Shown: positions 25,036-33,115 of the stretch, piece by piece
How the letters are laid out: each line of letters opens with the position of its first letter
Position numbering within the stretch: the first letter of the stretch is position 1
Origin: Paenibacillus rhizophilus
GTDB lineage: Bacteria; Bacillota; Bacilli; Paenibacillales; Paenibacillaceae
Assembly: GCF_003854965.1 (NCBI RefSeq)
Contig: NZ_RQPI01000006.1
Coordinates: forward strand, 223,911 to 287,910
Length of the DNA stretch: 64,000 nucleotides
Reading direction: 5' to 3'
Notes under the pieces: generated by a model
The model's database searches: none
What the model was told of the DNA's origin: nothing
Seen by the model: only the letters and a program-made list of their open reading frames with translations
Translations under genes and position numbers: made by a program

Positions 25036-25860
25036 TCAGAACTCCAGCTCGTCCGGATGTCTGCCGATGCGTTCTCCGGTATCCAGAGTGTCGATGGCGT
25101 TCATTTCCTCCTGGGACAGGTTGAAATCGAAGATTTCGCTGTTCTCCTTAATACGGGAAGGCGTTATGGATTTCGGAATCGTGACGATGTCATGCTGCAG
25201 TTCCCAGCGGAGGATGACTTGGGAGACCGATTTACCATGCATGCGCGCGATGGATGTCAACGTTCCGTTATCCTGGAGCTTTCCCTTCATAAGCGGTGCC
25301 CAGGCTTGAATCTGGATATTGTTCAGCAAGCAGAAATCATGCAGCTGCCGCTGTCTCAGACGGGGATGCAGCTCTACCTGGTTTACTGCCGGAACGGTAT
25401 TGCTGTCTTTCATCAGCGACTCCAGATGATGAATCTGGAAATTGCTGACGCCGATTGCACGGACGCTGCCTTCTTCGTGCAGACGCTCAAGCGCGCGCCA
25501 CGTTTCCTTGTATTTGTTCACTCCCGGCCAATGAATCAGGTATAAATCGATCACATCAAGTCCCAGCGCCTCCCGGCTCTTCTCAAAAGCAGCCAGCGTC
25601 CGGTCATAGCCCTGATCGTCATTCCACACCTTCGTTGTGACGAACACATCTTCTCTCTTCAGACCGCTCGTCCGAATGGCCCGTCCCACTTCATGCTCGT
25701 TCCCGTACAAAGAGGCCGTATCAATGGCCCTGTAGCCCAGTTCAAGCGCGGCCGTAACCGCCTTTTCCACCGCATCGCCTTCCGCTTTATACGTTCCGAG
25801 GCCAAAGTATGGCATGGCAACGCCGTTGTTGAGCAAAGTGGTACCCGATAATTGCTTCAT
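25036..25860 (-). CDS. Aldo/keto reductase (YtbE/YvgN-like)
   Basis: A 274-residue NADPH-dependent reductase of the AKR5-type group (2,5-diketo-gluconate/methylglyoxal reductases). The catalytic tetrad can be seen in context: Asp in RAIDTASLYGNE, Tyr in the same motif, Lys in VTTKVWND, and His in LIHWPGV. IPKSITPSRIKEN near the C-terminus is the NADP-binding motif. It is intact, unlike the YhdN-like gene at 9372-10385. AAAGGGG precedes the ATG. Confidence 0.92.
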   Translation of the reverse strand: MKQLSGTTLLNNGVAMPYFGLGTYKAEGDAVEKAVTAALELGYRAIDTASLYGNEHEVGRAIRTSGLKREDVFVTTKVWNDDQGYDRTLAAFEKSREALGLDVIDLYLIHWPGVNKYKETWRALERLHEEGSVRAIGVSNFQIHHLESLMKDSNTVPAVNQVELHPRLRQRQLHDFCLLNNIQIQAWAPLMKGKLQDNGTLTSIARMHGKSVSQVILRWELQHDIVTIPKSITPSRIKENSEIFDFNLSQEEMNAIDTLDTGERIGRHPDELEF

Positions 25861-25987
25861 TCGTTTAACCCCTTTCTATGTACACGCTCGATTTCAATAC
25901 AACAAGGCTATTATATCACGCTGTACTTTTCTATCAAAAACGTTCCTAGGTTGCAGGGCGCAGCTGTATTGCTGTACCGTTCCCGAA

Positions 25988-26029
25988 ACAAAAAAGCCGT
26001 TTTCGCAGCTTAATCTGTGAAAACGGCCT
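25988..26029 (-). terminator. Terminator after the DUF1450 gene
   Basis: On the minus strand GCCGTTTTCACAG pairs with CTGCGAAAACGGC and is followed by TTTTTTG. Confidence 0.88.
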
Positions 26030-26086
26030 TATCCATGCCGGCGTTCTTCAAAGTCCGTTGAAGCCCGCACCATCTATATAATAATT

Positions 26087-26326
26087 CTACTCTTTTACAA
26101 CGGGCTGCTTAACGAAGGGCTCCGCTTTCTTCAATACCTCGTCTTCGGTCGGAGCGCTCACATAGCGGCCGTTAATATAAATGAACGCACGCTTGCCGCA
26201 CGGACCGCAGTAGGACTTGCAGCCAATTTTGATCTCGGCGTCCGGCGCCATTTTGCGAAGCTTCGGAAGCACGCTCTTGATGCTCATATGATTGCATTTG
26301 TCGCAGATGCGTATATCGTTAGCCAT
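26087..26326 (-). CDS. DUF1450 family protein (YuzB-like)
   Basis: A 79-residue protein with paired cysteines: ICDKC near 7-11 and CKSYCGPCGKRAF near 35-47, the pattern of DUF1450 (B. subtilis YuzB). The arrangement looks like a thioredoxin-like or metal/Fe-S-binding [2Fe-2S] ferredoxin-related fold, but no biochemical role is established. It follows the HesB-like gene by 51 bases on the same strand, so a link with Fe-S or redox metabolism is possible. Confidence 0.88.
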   Translation of the reverse strand: MANDIRICDKCNHMSIKSVLPKLRKMAPDAEIKIGCKSYCGPCGKRAFIYINGRYVSAPTEDEVLKKAEPFVKQPVVKE

Positions 26327-26377
26327 TGCTGTTCCCTTCTTTGCGATCCGATCTGTCCAAGCCTGCCATGGGCCGGA

Positions 26378-26680
26378 TTAATGGTCGCCGTGATTGCCCT
26401 GGGAAGGATTTGTAATGACAAAGCCTTCCTGCGGAAAATACAGATAATCAACCTTTACGCCGTCGAGCAGCGGTTGGCCTTTCTCCAGAATAACGTCGAT
26501 GTCCTTATCCGTTGGAATAATCTCGTCATTCTCCTTAGGCGTGTCCAAATCAAGACCATAATGGGCATGATCGCCATGGGAGTGGGTAATCAGCACCCGC
26601 AGCTTCAAATCCTTGTTTTCTTCCAAATCCATCTGCTTCTTTATAACTTTAGCCGCGTTGCGGGTAATTTTGACTTTCAT
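26378..26680 (-). CDS. HesB/IscA-like protein lacking the cluster-binding cysteines
   Basis: A 100-residue protein with the HesB/YadR fold pattern: KITRNAAKVIKKQ at the start, LRVLITHSHGDHAHYGLDLD in the middle, and LDGVKVDYLYFPQEGFVITNP toward the end. True A-type Fe-S carriers have one Cys in the middle and a CGC near the C-terminus. Here there is no Cys at all, and His residues cluster at the first site (THSHGDHAH) and at the end (NHGDH). It may bind another metal or act without a cluster. The ATG at 26678-26680 was chosen over a TTG 21 bases upstream. Confidence 0.75.
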   Translation of the reverse strand: MKVKITRNAAKVIKKQMDLEENKDLKLRVLITHSHGDHAHYGLDLDTPKENDEIIPTDKDIDVILEKGQPLLDGVKVDYLYFPQEGFVITNPSQGNHGDH

Positions 26681-26772
26681 GATCCGTCCATCTCCTGACA
26701 ACTGGATTTAAATACTCAGTAATCTATTTTAGGGAAAATAGCCGTATATTGCAACCGTCAAGCTTCAAATTT

Positions 26773-27024
26773 TTATCTTCCACGGTGCAGTGACGGGTAT
26801 TTGCGATCCATTCTGGAAACGAACCAAGCCATCAGCAGCATCGATACGCCGATATCGTCAACCGGCATAAAGGGCATGACATCGGGGAGCACCCAGTAGA
26901 GCAGGGCCGGAATCGTGAACAACAGCTTGTCCCCCATTGCAACCTGAGGAGAGATTATATACTGCCAGGTGCCTCTCAGCACTTTGGACCAGCTTTTTAG
27001 CGACAGCAGCTTCTTCAGTTTCAC
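26773..27024 (-). CDS. DUF1232 family small membrane protein
   Basis: 83 residues with a basic start and one or two hydrophobic segments around LLFTIPALLYWVLPDVMPFMPVDDIGVSMLLMAWF, where the PD..P..DD..G pattern is diagnostic of DUF1232 (YkvA-like). The GTG start at 27022-27024 has AAAGGAGG upstream. The function is unknown. Confidence 0.75.
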   Translation of the reverse strand: MKLKKLLSLKSWSKVLRGTWQYIISPQVAMGDKLLFTIPALLYWVLPDVMPFMPVDDIGVSMLLMAWFVSRMDRKYPSLHRGR

Positions 27025-27161
27025 CTGCGGCCTCCTTTCCGTAAAACCTTACTTCTTCTTTGATTATAAAAGGGTATGGCCGTTTAACAATTTTACGCGA
27101 AGTTACGGCAATACCCTCTACAATAGATTACGCAGCTTTCCTGAAAATGTTTCAATCTCTT

Positions 27162-28364
27162 TCACCCGGATAAAATGGACGCCAAAATGCGCCCCGTTTC
27201 CAAAGCCATATCCTCAAAATCTTCAAGCGGGAGCGGGTTTCTTCCCAGTCCCAGTTCCACTGTGAATCCCGGCTTCCGAAATTTCATAATGAACCAGTCC
27301 TTGAAACCGGCGTCACTCCCCGTCAACGCGACTGCCCGGTAGCCGCCGGCCTGCGCCAGACGTTCCGCGAGCTCCCGGCTCTCCGGCGGCTCATATCCGC
27401 GGTAGTTCCAGTAGATCTCCTGGCCCTGGCTGTGGAGCGATACCGCCGTATCCGCTGGGGATTTCTCGCACAGCGAGACGAGCGCCGCGGCCTCCGGCTC
27501 GCTCAGCGGCGAGGGGCCTCCATAGTCTCTTGGAGAAGGCCCGGTGATTCCCCGCCGTGACCGCTCCTCTTCCCAAAAGGCCGGGAACTGATCCCCCAGG
27601 TCGATGCCCCGGATGTTGGCTTTCCAGTGGCGGAAGCTGCGGCGCCCGCCGTTCCATTCCTCAAGTTCCCGGCGGTATGGATGCCCTGGGCCGGCTCCCT
27701 CCTGCACCAGTTCCACGCCATCGGGGTTCGCCATTGGAACGGCCCATACCGTCCAGTTGCTGAACCAGTCCGCCGGGCTGTGACCGTTCCATTTCCGGCC
27801 GTTCGCGTAGGCCTCGGCATACTGCTCCAGAAAGGACAGAAGACACGGCGAGGTCAACCATTCATTGGCATGGAGCGCTGCGTTCACATGCAGCCTTCGG
27901 CGGCCGCTGCCGATCCGCAGCAAATGAAGCGGTTGGCCAAGGACGCTTTCGCCTATTGTGTCAGCCCAAATAAACGGATATTTGGCCGACAGCAGGTTGA
28001 TATCGGCGTTCAGTTCTCCAGGCCCATACTCCCCGCGCAGTTTCACGATCGCCGCGCCTTCGGACGGCGGGATAACCAGCGTTGTTCCGGGCGCGCAGAA
28101 CCCGTCCGGAAATATTCCGGGGTTAAGCTTTATCAGCGATTCCATGCCGACTCCATATAAAGCCGCCACCTCCCGCGCAGATTCCCCTTCCTGCGCGACA
28201 TGCCGTCTGCGCTGGACGGTAGGCAGAAACAGCACCTGTCCGGGGAAGAGATAAGGCTGGTCCGCCGCCCAGGGATTGCCCTGGATCACATGCCCCGGAG
28301 TAAGTCTGTGCGCGGCGGCAATCCGCGCCACGGTATCTCCTTTACGGACAATATATTGAAGCAT
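27162..28364 (-). CDS. LysM-M14 gamma-D-glutamyl-(L)-meso-diaminopimelate peptidase (endopeptidase I-like)
   Basis: 400 residues: two N-terminal LysM peptidoglycan-binding repeats (about 2-46, YIVRKGDTVARIAAAH, and about 53-98, HVAQEGESAREVAALYGV), then an M14 zinc carboxypeptidase domain. Zinc and catalytic motifs are HANEW (His and Glu ligands), SLHSQGQEIYWN (third His) and TVELGLG (catalytic Glu). The order LysM-LysM-M14 is that of Bacillus endopeptidase I, which trims spore or cell-wall peptides. There is no signal peptide, as in that enzyme. The ATG at 28362-28364 has GAGAGG 9 bases upstream; the longer in-frame extension has no support. Confidence 0.9.
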   Translation of the reverse strand: MLQYIVRKGDTVARIAAAHRLTPGHVIQGNPWAADQPYLFPGQVLFLPTVQRRRHVAQEGESAREVAALYGVGMESLIKLNPGIFPDGFCAPGTTLVIPPSEGAAIVKLRGEYGPGELNADINLLSAKYPFIWADTIGESVLGQPLHLLRIGSGRRRLHVNAALHANEWLTSPCLLSFLEQYAEAYANGRKWNGHSPADWFSNWTVWAVPMANPDGVELVQEGAGPGHPYRRELEEWNGGRRSFRHWKANIRGIDLGDQFPAFWEEERSRRGITGPSPRDYGGPSPLSEPEAAALVSLCEKSPADTAVSLHSQGQEIYWNYRGYEPPESRELAERLAQAGGYRAVALTGSDAGFKDWFIMKFRKPGFTVELGLGRNPLPLEDFEDMALETGRILASILSG

Positions 28365-28560
28365 ACCCCTCATCCTCTCCGCTGCTTTTCTTATGATGGC
28401 TGTGACGATATGAAGAATTGGACGGCAAATCCGGCAAGAGTTCAATAGGAGTTCTCTTATTGTATGCGGATTCTCTTGTCCCAAATGCGCAAGATCCCAA
28501 CGAAACGGAGCCTTGCACCCGAAGCTTATTCCAAATCCTTTGCGGCCCTCCACAATACCA

Positions 28561-28592
28561 AAAAAAGACCGGGCTTGGGCAGCCCGGCCGTT
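28561..28592 (-). terminator. Terminator after murI
   Basis: On the minus strand GGCCGGGCT and AGCCCGGTC (one G-U) are followed by TTTTTTTGG. The 281 bases between murI and the M14 gene hold nothing else that I can support. Confidence 0.88.
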
Positions 28593-28645
28593 TCAAAAAG
28601 GAAAGTATATTAAAATTAATTCTGTCAGAGTTGTCCCGATTCCGC

Positions 28646-29467
28646 TCAAGCATCCGTAGGCTCAAGCGACGATACCTGCCAAACGACCGGAGTGCGCTTG
28701 ATCTGCTCGCCAAGCCAGTCCATAGCGATTTTCTGGAATATGCCGGCGTCGCCGCTGCAGAAGAACTGATGCACGGGACTGGCGTCCCCGCTAGCCAGCT
28801 TTCCCTTATCGTACAAAATGGTGCTGATCTCGCGCGCCGTCTCGTCCGCTGAACTGATCAGCTTGACGCCGGGTCCCATCGCCCGGCCGATCGGTTCGAC
28901 CAGAAACGGGTAATGCGTGCATCCGAGTATCAAGGTATCAATAGGTTCAAGCTTAATGCCGTTCAGCGAGTCCCGCACCGCCTGATCACATTCCTTCGAA
29001 CGGAACATTCCCTGTTCGACCAGAGGGACAAGCGCCGGACATGCCTGGCTGACAACCTCAATGTAAGGTGACAACTGCTTCAGCGCCGAGGTGTATGCCC
29101 CGCTGCCGATCGTTCCCATGGTGCCGATAACGCCTACCCGGCCCGTCTTTGTCGCGCTGATGGCTGCCCTGGCCCCGGGATGAATAACACCGATGACCGG
29201 AATGTCCACTTTCGCCGATATATAATCGAGTGCTGCCGCGGTCGCCGTATTACAGGCGATTACGATCATTTTGGGATCAAATTGAATAAGGTAATCGACA
29301 ATTTGCTCGGTAAACAATTTTACTTCCTCTGACGAACGGGGTCCGTACGGGGCGCGGGCGGTGTCTCCGAAATAAATGATTTTTTCCCGCGGGAGCTGCC
29401 GCATAACTTCCTTGGCAACCGTCAATCCTCCCACGCCTGAATCTAGTATTGCAATAGCTTGCTGCAC
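28646..29467 (-). CDS. murI: Glutamate racemase
   Basis: Converts L- to D-glutamate for peptidoglycan (and, where made, poly-gamma-glutamate). 273 residues from GTG 29465-29467, which has AAGGAAG upstream and gives the typical start QQAIAILDSGVGGLTVAKE. The two catalytic cysteines are present: ACNTAT (Cys 72) and GCTHYP (Cys 183), with FGDTARAPYG at 34-42. The frame is open 62 codons further upstream, but those residues do not match the family. Confidence 0.96.
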   Translation of the reverse strand: MQQAIAILDSGVGGLTVAKEVMRQLPREKIIYFGDTARAPYGPRSSEEVKLFTEQIVDYLIQFDPKMIVIACNTATAAALDYISAKVDIPVIGVIHPGARAAISATKTGRVGVIGTMGTIGSGAYTSALKQLSPYIEVVSQACPALVPLVEQGMFRSKECDQAVRDSLNGIKLEPIDTLILGCTHYPFLVEPIGRAMGPGVKLISSADETAREISTILYDKGKLASGDASPVHQFFCSGDAGIFQKIAMDWLGEQIKRTPVVWQVSSLEPTDA

Positions 29468-29821
29468 GAACACACCGCTTCCTTCATCTTGTTTTGAGTA
29501 GCTTATGTAAGGCGGAAGCAAATTGTACCGGGCTTCCTGTCCCAATTGCAGATAATACTCCTTTTGGCTTCCCAGTTCAAGGGGAGAAACCGCGCCTTCC
29601 GCCAAAATCCTGCAAAGTCCAGCTTTGTCTTCAAGCATGCCAGGGGCGTTCATCGGGCCTTTCGAAAAAGATGAATGCCCTTGAAAAGCGCCTGTTCGCG
29701 GGGAGCGAAGCAGCGGCCTTTCAAGGGCATACCGTCCGGCTGTGGGAAGCGATTGCTAGAGACATTGAAGATGCAGCGGCTTCAAAAGCCCGGCCTTCAC
29801 CGCCGCTCGGGGCCCAAAGCG
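29468..29821 (-). other. Intergenic region between ytxH and murI with a long hairpin
   Basis: About 350 bases without a supported gene. It contains two exact 12-base arms, ATGCCCTTGAAA (29675-29686) and TTTCAAGGGCAT (29719-29730), enclosing a smaller stem TTCGC/GCGAA. On the minus strand the structure is followed by TTTTTCG, so it probably ends the ytxH transcript. Downstream of it the murI frame is open without stop, but I see no ribosome site or family match there. Confidence 0.6.
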
Positions 29822-30217
29822 CTAAGCCTGTTTCCCGGCCTCATTGCCCGCAAGATCTGCCGAGGACGCGGCGGCTTCATCGTCCGAAGACACGCTGGCA
29901 GATGCTTCGGTATCAGCAATGGAGCTGACCGTTGCCGCTTCGGTTTCATCCTCGGCTCCGGTGAACTGCTTGCTCCATTCGGATATCTCCTGAATCACCT
30001 GATCCACCGAATCCTTCGCTTTGCCGTACCATTCCGCGCCTTTATCCGTAGTCTGCTGGACAAGGTCGTGGGCTTTATCCAGCGTGGCCGAGGCTCCGTC
30101 CGAAATATCCTTGCGCAGCTCTTTTCCGGCTTTAGGAGCGAACAGCAGGGCGGTCACCGAACCGACCGCACCGCCGGCTACGATCCCCCAGAGCAGGCTT
30201 TTCGTGTTCTTCTTCAT
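29822..30217 (-). CDS. YtxH-domain protein
   Basis: 131 residues. The N-terminus has the YtxH pattern: a glycine-rich membrane-associating helix (LLWGIVAGGAVGSVTALLFA, about 8-27) ending in PKAGKELR. An amphipathic helical stretch to about residue 90 and an acidic Ala/Ser-rich tail follow. YtxH-type proteins are small general-stress-associated proteins of unknown action. GGAGAG precedes the ATG. Confidence 0.85.
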   Translation of the reverse strand: MKKNTKSLLWGIVAGGAVGSVTALLFAPKAGKELRKDISDGASATLDKAHDLVQQTTDKGAEWYGKAKDSVDQVIQEISEWSKQFTGAEDETEAATVSSIADTEASASVSSDDEAAASSADLAGNEAGKQA

Positions 30218-30329
30218 CTTTCATCTCTCCTTTACGGGCGAATGCCTAGATCCTGCTTTATCATAAGCAAAGAGAGTTTGTCCTGTGACTGGTGAAGAAC
30301 TTTTTTTAAAAGATTAGCGTGAGATTCCC

Positions 30330-30971
30330 TTATGACGGGTTCTTCGGTTTGATCGAGTATTTGCAGCACTGTCCGCCATCGGCCATGCACTCGCTGCGCG
30401 AGACCGTCGCTCCCAGCAGCTCCTCGAATAAATGCTGCTCGCACTGGCAGGCTCTACTGTACTGAACTGCAACCTGACGGATGGGGCAGTTGTACTCCCT
30501 GAGCACATATGAACCGTCAGCCTCCCGGTCCCACTCTGCCATATACCCACCCGAGTTCTGGATGGCGGACAGCTCCGCCACTCGCTCTTCGAGGTTTCTG
30601 CGCTCCATCATGGGACTGTACTGCGCCAGCAGCCTGCGCCGCCGCCCTTCGAACAGGACGTTTACGGCCTCGGTTCCGCTGGTATGATCCAGTTCGCGCA
30701 GAAGCTCCAGCGCAAGATTATGATAATTTTTCGGAAAATGATCCTCGGCTCTTTCCGTCAGCGAATACATATGCATCGGTCGGCCCATGGCCTGACGAAC
30801 AATCTTGTTTCTTGCCAGACCCTCTCTCTCAAGCTGAAGGACATGGCGTCTTACTCCCATTTCCGTAATGCCGAGTTCCTCGGCGAGCGCGCCGATGGTC
30901 AACGGTCCTTTCATCTTTAGGAGCGTCATAATGATTCGCCTGGTCGAACCGTTCTCCTGCCCTCTTTTCAC
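30330..30971 (-). CDS. SufR-like DeoR/ArsR-type transcriptional regulator
   Basis: 213 residues. The N-terminal winged helix-turn-helix (about 8-70) contains TIGALAEELGITEMGVRRHV and a wing through GRPMHMYSLT. The C-terminal half carries a cysteine set, NCPIRQVA...RACQCE...SECMADGGQCCKY, in the spacing seen in COG2345/SufR-type regulators, where cysteines bind a Fe-S cluster that senses Fe-S or redox status. The start is GTG at 30969-30971 with GGGAGG upstream. The target genes are unknown; no suf operon lies in the window. Confidence 0.83.
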   Translation of the reverse strand: MKRGQENGSTRRIIMTLLKMKGPLTIGALAEELGITEMGVRRHVLQLEREGLARNKIVRQAMGRPMHMYSLTERAEDHFPKNYHNLALELLRELDHTSGTEAVNVLFEGRRRRLLAQYSPMMERRNLEERVAELSAIQNSGGYMAEWDREADGSYVLREYNCPIRQVAVQYSRACQCEQHLFEELLGATVSRSECMADGGQCCKYSIKPKNPS

Positions 30972-31024
30972 CCTCGGACCTCCCTTCTGCTAAAGATTCT
31001 ATCCGGGTTTCGGCGGGACTTAGC

Positions 31025-31462
31025 TCACCGGCTGGGAGCCCCTAGCTCTCGATTCAGATAACTTCCGACCTCGGAGGCGAAGCGCGTCAGCAGTTCCGGC
31101 AGCACTGCTGTCAGCGGATGCAGACGCCCCCGCTCCCAGGCATAATATTCCTGAACAAGCGGCCTCCGCAGCGACACCAGCTCGATCAGCCGGTCGTACA
31201 TCTCTTGGTCGCGAAATACCGACTCCTCGTAAATGATAGTGACGATATCTTCGTAGCTGCCGGCGTCGCGCATAATAAAGCCGTCTATGAGACAGCTTCC
31301 GGCATCGGTAACGACTTCAATCGCGAGATGGAGGCAGCGTTCCTGCACCATTCCCCAGATTTTACCTCCGTCCCAGGAAGACGCCGCCATTCGCAGCCCG
31401 TCCGCAATATCGGGGATTTGCCGCAAAATGTGCTCAATTTGCTCTCGATTGACATAGTACAT
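31025..31462 (-). CDS. yutE: DUF86/HepT-like protein (YutE-like)
   Basis: 145 residues, close in pattern to B. subtilis YutE: MYYVNREQIEHIL start, the ERCLHLAIEVVTDAGSCLIDGFIMRDAGSYEDI core and YLNRELG end. The family (DUF86) includes HepT toxins with an Arg-X(4-6)-His-X-Tyr motif. Here the equivalent segment RRPLVQEYY has no His, so RNase toxicity is not supported. There is no MntA nucleotidyltransferase partner; instead a 36-residue membrane peptide gene ends just before it. Confidence 0.85.
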   Translation of the reverse strand: MYYVNREQIEHILRQIPDIADGLRMAASSWDGGKIWGMVQERCLHLAIEVVTDAGSCLIDGFIMRDAGSYEDIVTIIYEESVFRDQEMYDRLIELVSLRRPLVQEYYAWERGRLHPLTAVLPELLTRFASEVGSYLNRELGAPSR

Positions 31463-31477
31463 TCGGGGCTCTCCTTC

Positions 31478-31588
31478 CTATTTACGGCGTTTGCCGCGGC
31501 GCTTCAGCCAAAAAAGCATGATCAGACAAGCCGCAAAAAATACGACAAGATACGTTAACGCTTCCATCGGATATTCAAGCTCACGCAT
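31478..31588 (-). CDS. 36-residue membrane peptide upstream of yutE
   Basis: A short ORF from ATG 31586-31588 to TAG 31478-31480 encodes an acidic start (MRELEYPMEA), one transmembrane helix (about 10-27, LTYLVVFFAACLIMLFWL) and a very basic end (KRRGKRRK). The stop codon abuts the GGAAGGAG ribosome site of yutE, which suggests the two are co-translated. The charge asymmetry predicts a cytoplasmic C-terminus. No family was recognised. Confidence 0.5.
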   Translation of the reverse strand: MRELEYPMEALTYLVVFFAACLIMLFWLKRRGKRRK

Positions 31589-31644
31589 ACCAGTCACCGC
31601 TTTCCGTCATGAGATGGCTGTGCCTACGGCGGGTGAAATCCCGT

Positions 31645-31932
31645 TTAGAGCTCGTAATCCACGGCCAATGAAAGCTCCTTGACCTCGTTGATATGAGTGA
31701 TGACTTCCTTGTGCGCGGGATGTACTTGGTACTTCTCGAGATCCTCAAGATTGGCCACGGTCGCGGTCAGGGCAATATCGAACGAACGCTCGGTACGCAG
31801 GATGTCGGAACCGATCTCGAGCGAGAGCAGCTGCGGAATTTTCCCTTCCATGTTGCGCAATACGGCAACAGTCTTGGCCACGCTGTCTTCCGAACCGTCC
31901 TTTAGCTTAAAAAATACGATATGCTTTATCAT
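31645..31932 (-). CDS. Dabb-family (stress-responsive alpha/beta barrel) protein
   Basis: 95 residues forming a dimeric ferredoxin-like barrel. The start IKHIVFFKLKDG and the later YQVHPAHKEVITHINE with a conserved His pair are diagnostic. The role is not known in bacteria. GGGAGC lies before the ATG. Confidence 0.88.
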   Translation of the reverse strand: MIKHIVFFKLKDGSEDSVAKTVAVLRNMEGKIPQLLSLEIGSDILRTERSFDIALTATVANLEDLEKYQVHPAHKEVITHINEVKELSLAVDYEL

Positions 31933-32104
31933 TTCATTCGCTCCCTGTAATTGGATTGTAGCTGCTGCTTACAAGTTTATTAAAATATATCATACCCCCC
32001 CGTTTTCCGAAAGGAATCCGCGCCAGGATGTGAAGTGTAAGGAATATCCATTGCCTTCAAACGGACAAGTATTGTAGTATATCTTTAAAAAATCGGAGGA
32101 TTGT

Positions 32105-32698
32105 ATGCCTACAAATCAGTCAGAGCCTTATATGATACAGGCGTGGTCTCTGGTCAACCGCAAGTATTTGGGAAAGGGCGTCCGGATCAAAAGATTCCGC
32201 CGTCCCCAAAGAAGCCAGATCCGCAACCGCGTGCTGCTCGCCGTGCTGATGTCCCGGGATATCAAGCTGTCCCGTCTTGCAGAGGAACTCTCCGTATCTT
32301 CGCGGAGCGTCAGCGCCTGGGTATATGAAAGCCGCATTCCGTCCAAGACGAATATGGACAAAGCCTGCCGCTTTCTCGGTTACCCCCAGCATGTACTGTT
32401 TAACGAAGCTTTGCTTCGGCAGAGCCCGATCCTGTGCCAGCCGTCTTCTTCCCGCTTTATGAAACGAAGCGCGGCACAGCCGCATCGCAGCGACATTCTG
32501 ACCGGACTATGCATGGTTCATGATCTTTCGGTGACCGATGCCGCCCGCTGGATCGGGGTTCATCCCGGCACCTTCCGCAAATGGATGCACCAGAGCTTGC
32601 TTCCGGCTCCATCCCTGCAGGAAAAAGCGGAAGCGTTTTTCCGGATACCTCGCGCCATTTTATTTGCCGACTGCGTTCCTGCCAAGAAACATAATTAA
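32105..32698 (+). CDS. Protein with two helix-turn-helix segments (function unknown)
   Basis: A 197-residue basic protein that I do not recognise as a known family. Two XRE-like HTH segments are visible: about 47-90 (DIKLSRLAEELSVSSRSVSAWV, then CRFLGYPQHVLF) and about 130-185 (LSVTDAARWIGVHPGTFRKW, then AEAFFRIPRAILF). Each is followed by the same kind of helix ending in an I/VLF motif, which suggests an internal duplication. A double-headed DNA-binding protein is likely. GGAGG precedes the ATG. It is monocistronic between the divergent Dabb gene and a small membrane-protein gene. Confidence 0.7.
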   Translation: MPTNQSEPYMIQAWSLVNRKYLGKGVRIKRFRRPQRSQIRNRVLLAVLMSRDIKLSRLAEELSVSSRSVSAWVYESRIPSKTNMDKACRFLGYPQHVLFNEALLRQSPILCQPSSSRFMKRSAAQPHRSDILTGLCMVHDLSVTDAARWIGVHPGTFRKWMHQSLLPAPSLQEKAEAFFRIPRAILFADCVPAKKHN

Positions 32699-32779
32699 TT
32701 TTTAATTCCGCTGTTAAATTCCGGTGCCACCCGGTTAATTAAGATCATACCCTATTCTTTAGCAGGGCGGTGGATCGGA

Positions 32780-32965
32780 ATGAGAACAAGCAGAACTTTG
32801 AGAATGTCTCTCGGGTATATGGCAGGAACGGCGCTGGGTCACAGTCTTGGCGTATTATTCAGCTGGCAGGACCCGGTTTCTTTGGAATTCGCGATGTTCG
32901 GCGCACTCTTGGGAATCCTCTGCGGAGCCGTGGTCCCCGCACAGATGAATAAGGACAATACATAA
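32780..32965 (+). CDS. Small membrane protein (hypothetical)
   Basis: 61 residues with a basic N-terminus and two Gly-rich hydrophobic stretches (about 9-28 and 38-54, FAMFGALLGILCGAVVP), ending in a polar tail. It resembles small two-helix membrane proteins but no family is recognised. The ribosome site is weak. A terminator follows 6 bases after the stop, supporting a real transcript. Confidence 0.5.
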   Translation: MRTSRTLRMSLGYMAGTALGHSLGVLFSWQDPVSLEFAMFGALLGILCGAVVPAQMNKDNT

Positions 32966-32971
32966 TAAGCC

Positions 32972-33010
32972 AGACCGATTCCTTTGCCAAGGACGGTCTG
33001 TTTTCTTTTT
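32972..33010 (+). terminator. Terminator after the small membrane-protein gene
   Basis: AGACCG and CGGTCT with an inner TCCTT/AAGGA pair are followed by GTTTTCTTTTT. Confidence 0.85.
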
Positions 33011-33115
33011 GAGGCAGCTGCTTTTGAAATCCAGGGTTAATCTTTCTTCCTGTGGTAAAAGATAAGCGGAAGCTCATCATACCAAATGAGAATCACAGGA
33101 GGTAGGAGGTAAGTC

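Noticed and set aside
29468..29653. N-terminal extension of murI
   Set aside because: The extra 62 residues match no part of glutamate racemases, while the GTG at 29467 has a good ribosome site.
29494..29928. Plus-strand ORF between murI and ytxH
   Set aside because: No ribosome site and no family pattern; it covers the inverted-repeat region and the ytxH end.
31025..31462. Call of an active HepT toxin
   Set aside because: The His of the R-X(4-6)-H-X-Y motif is missing and no MntA partner gene is adjacent.
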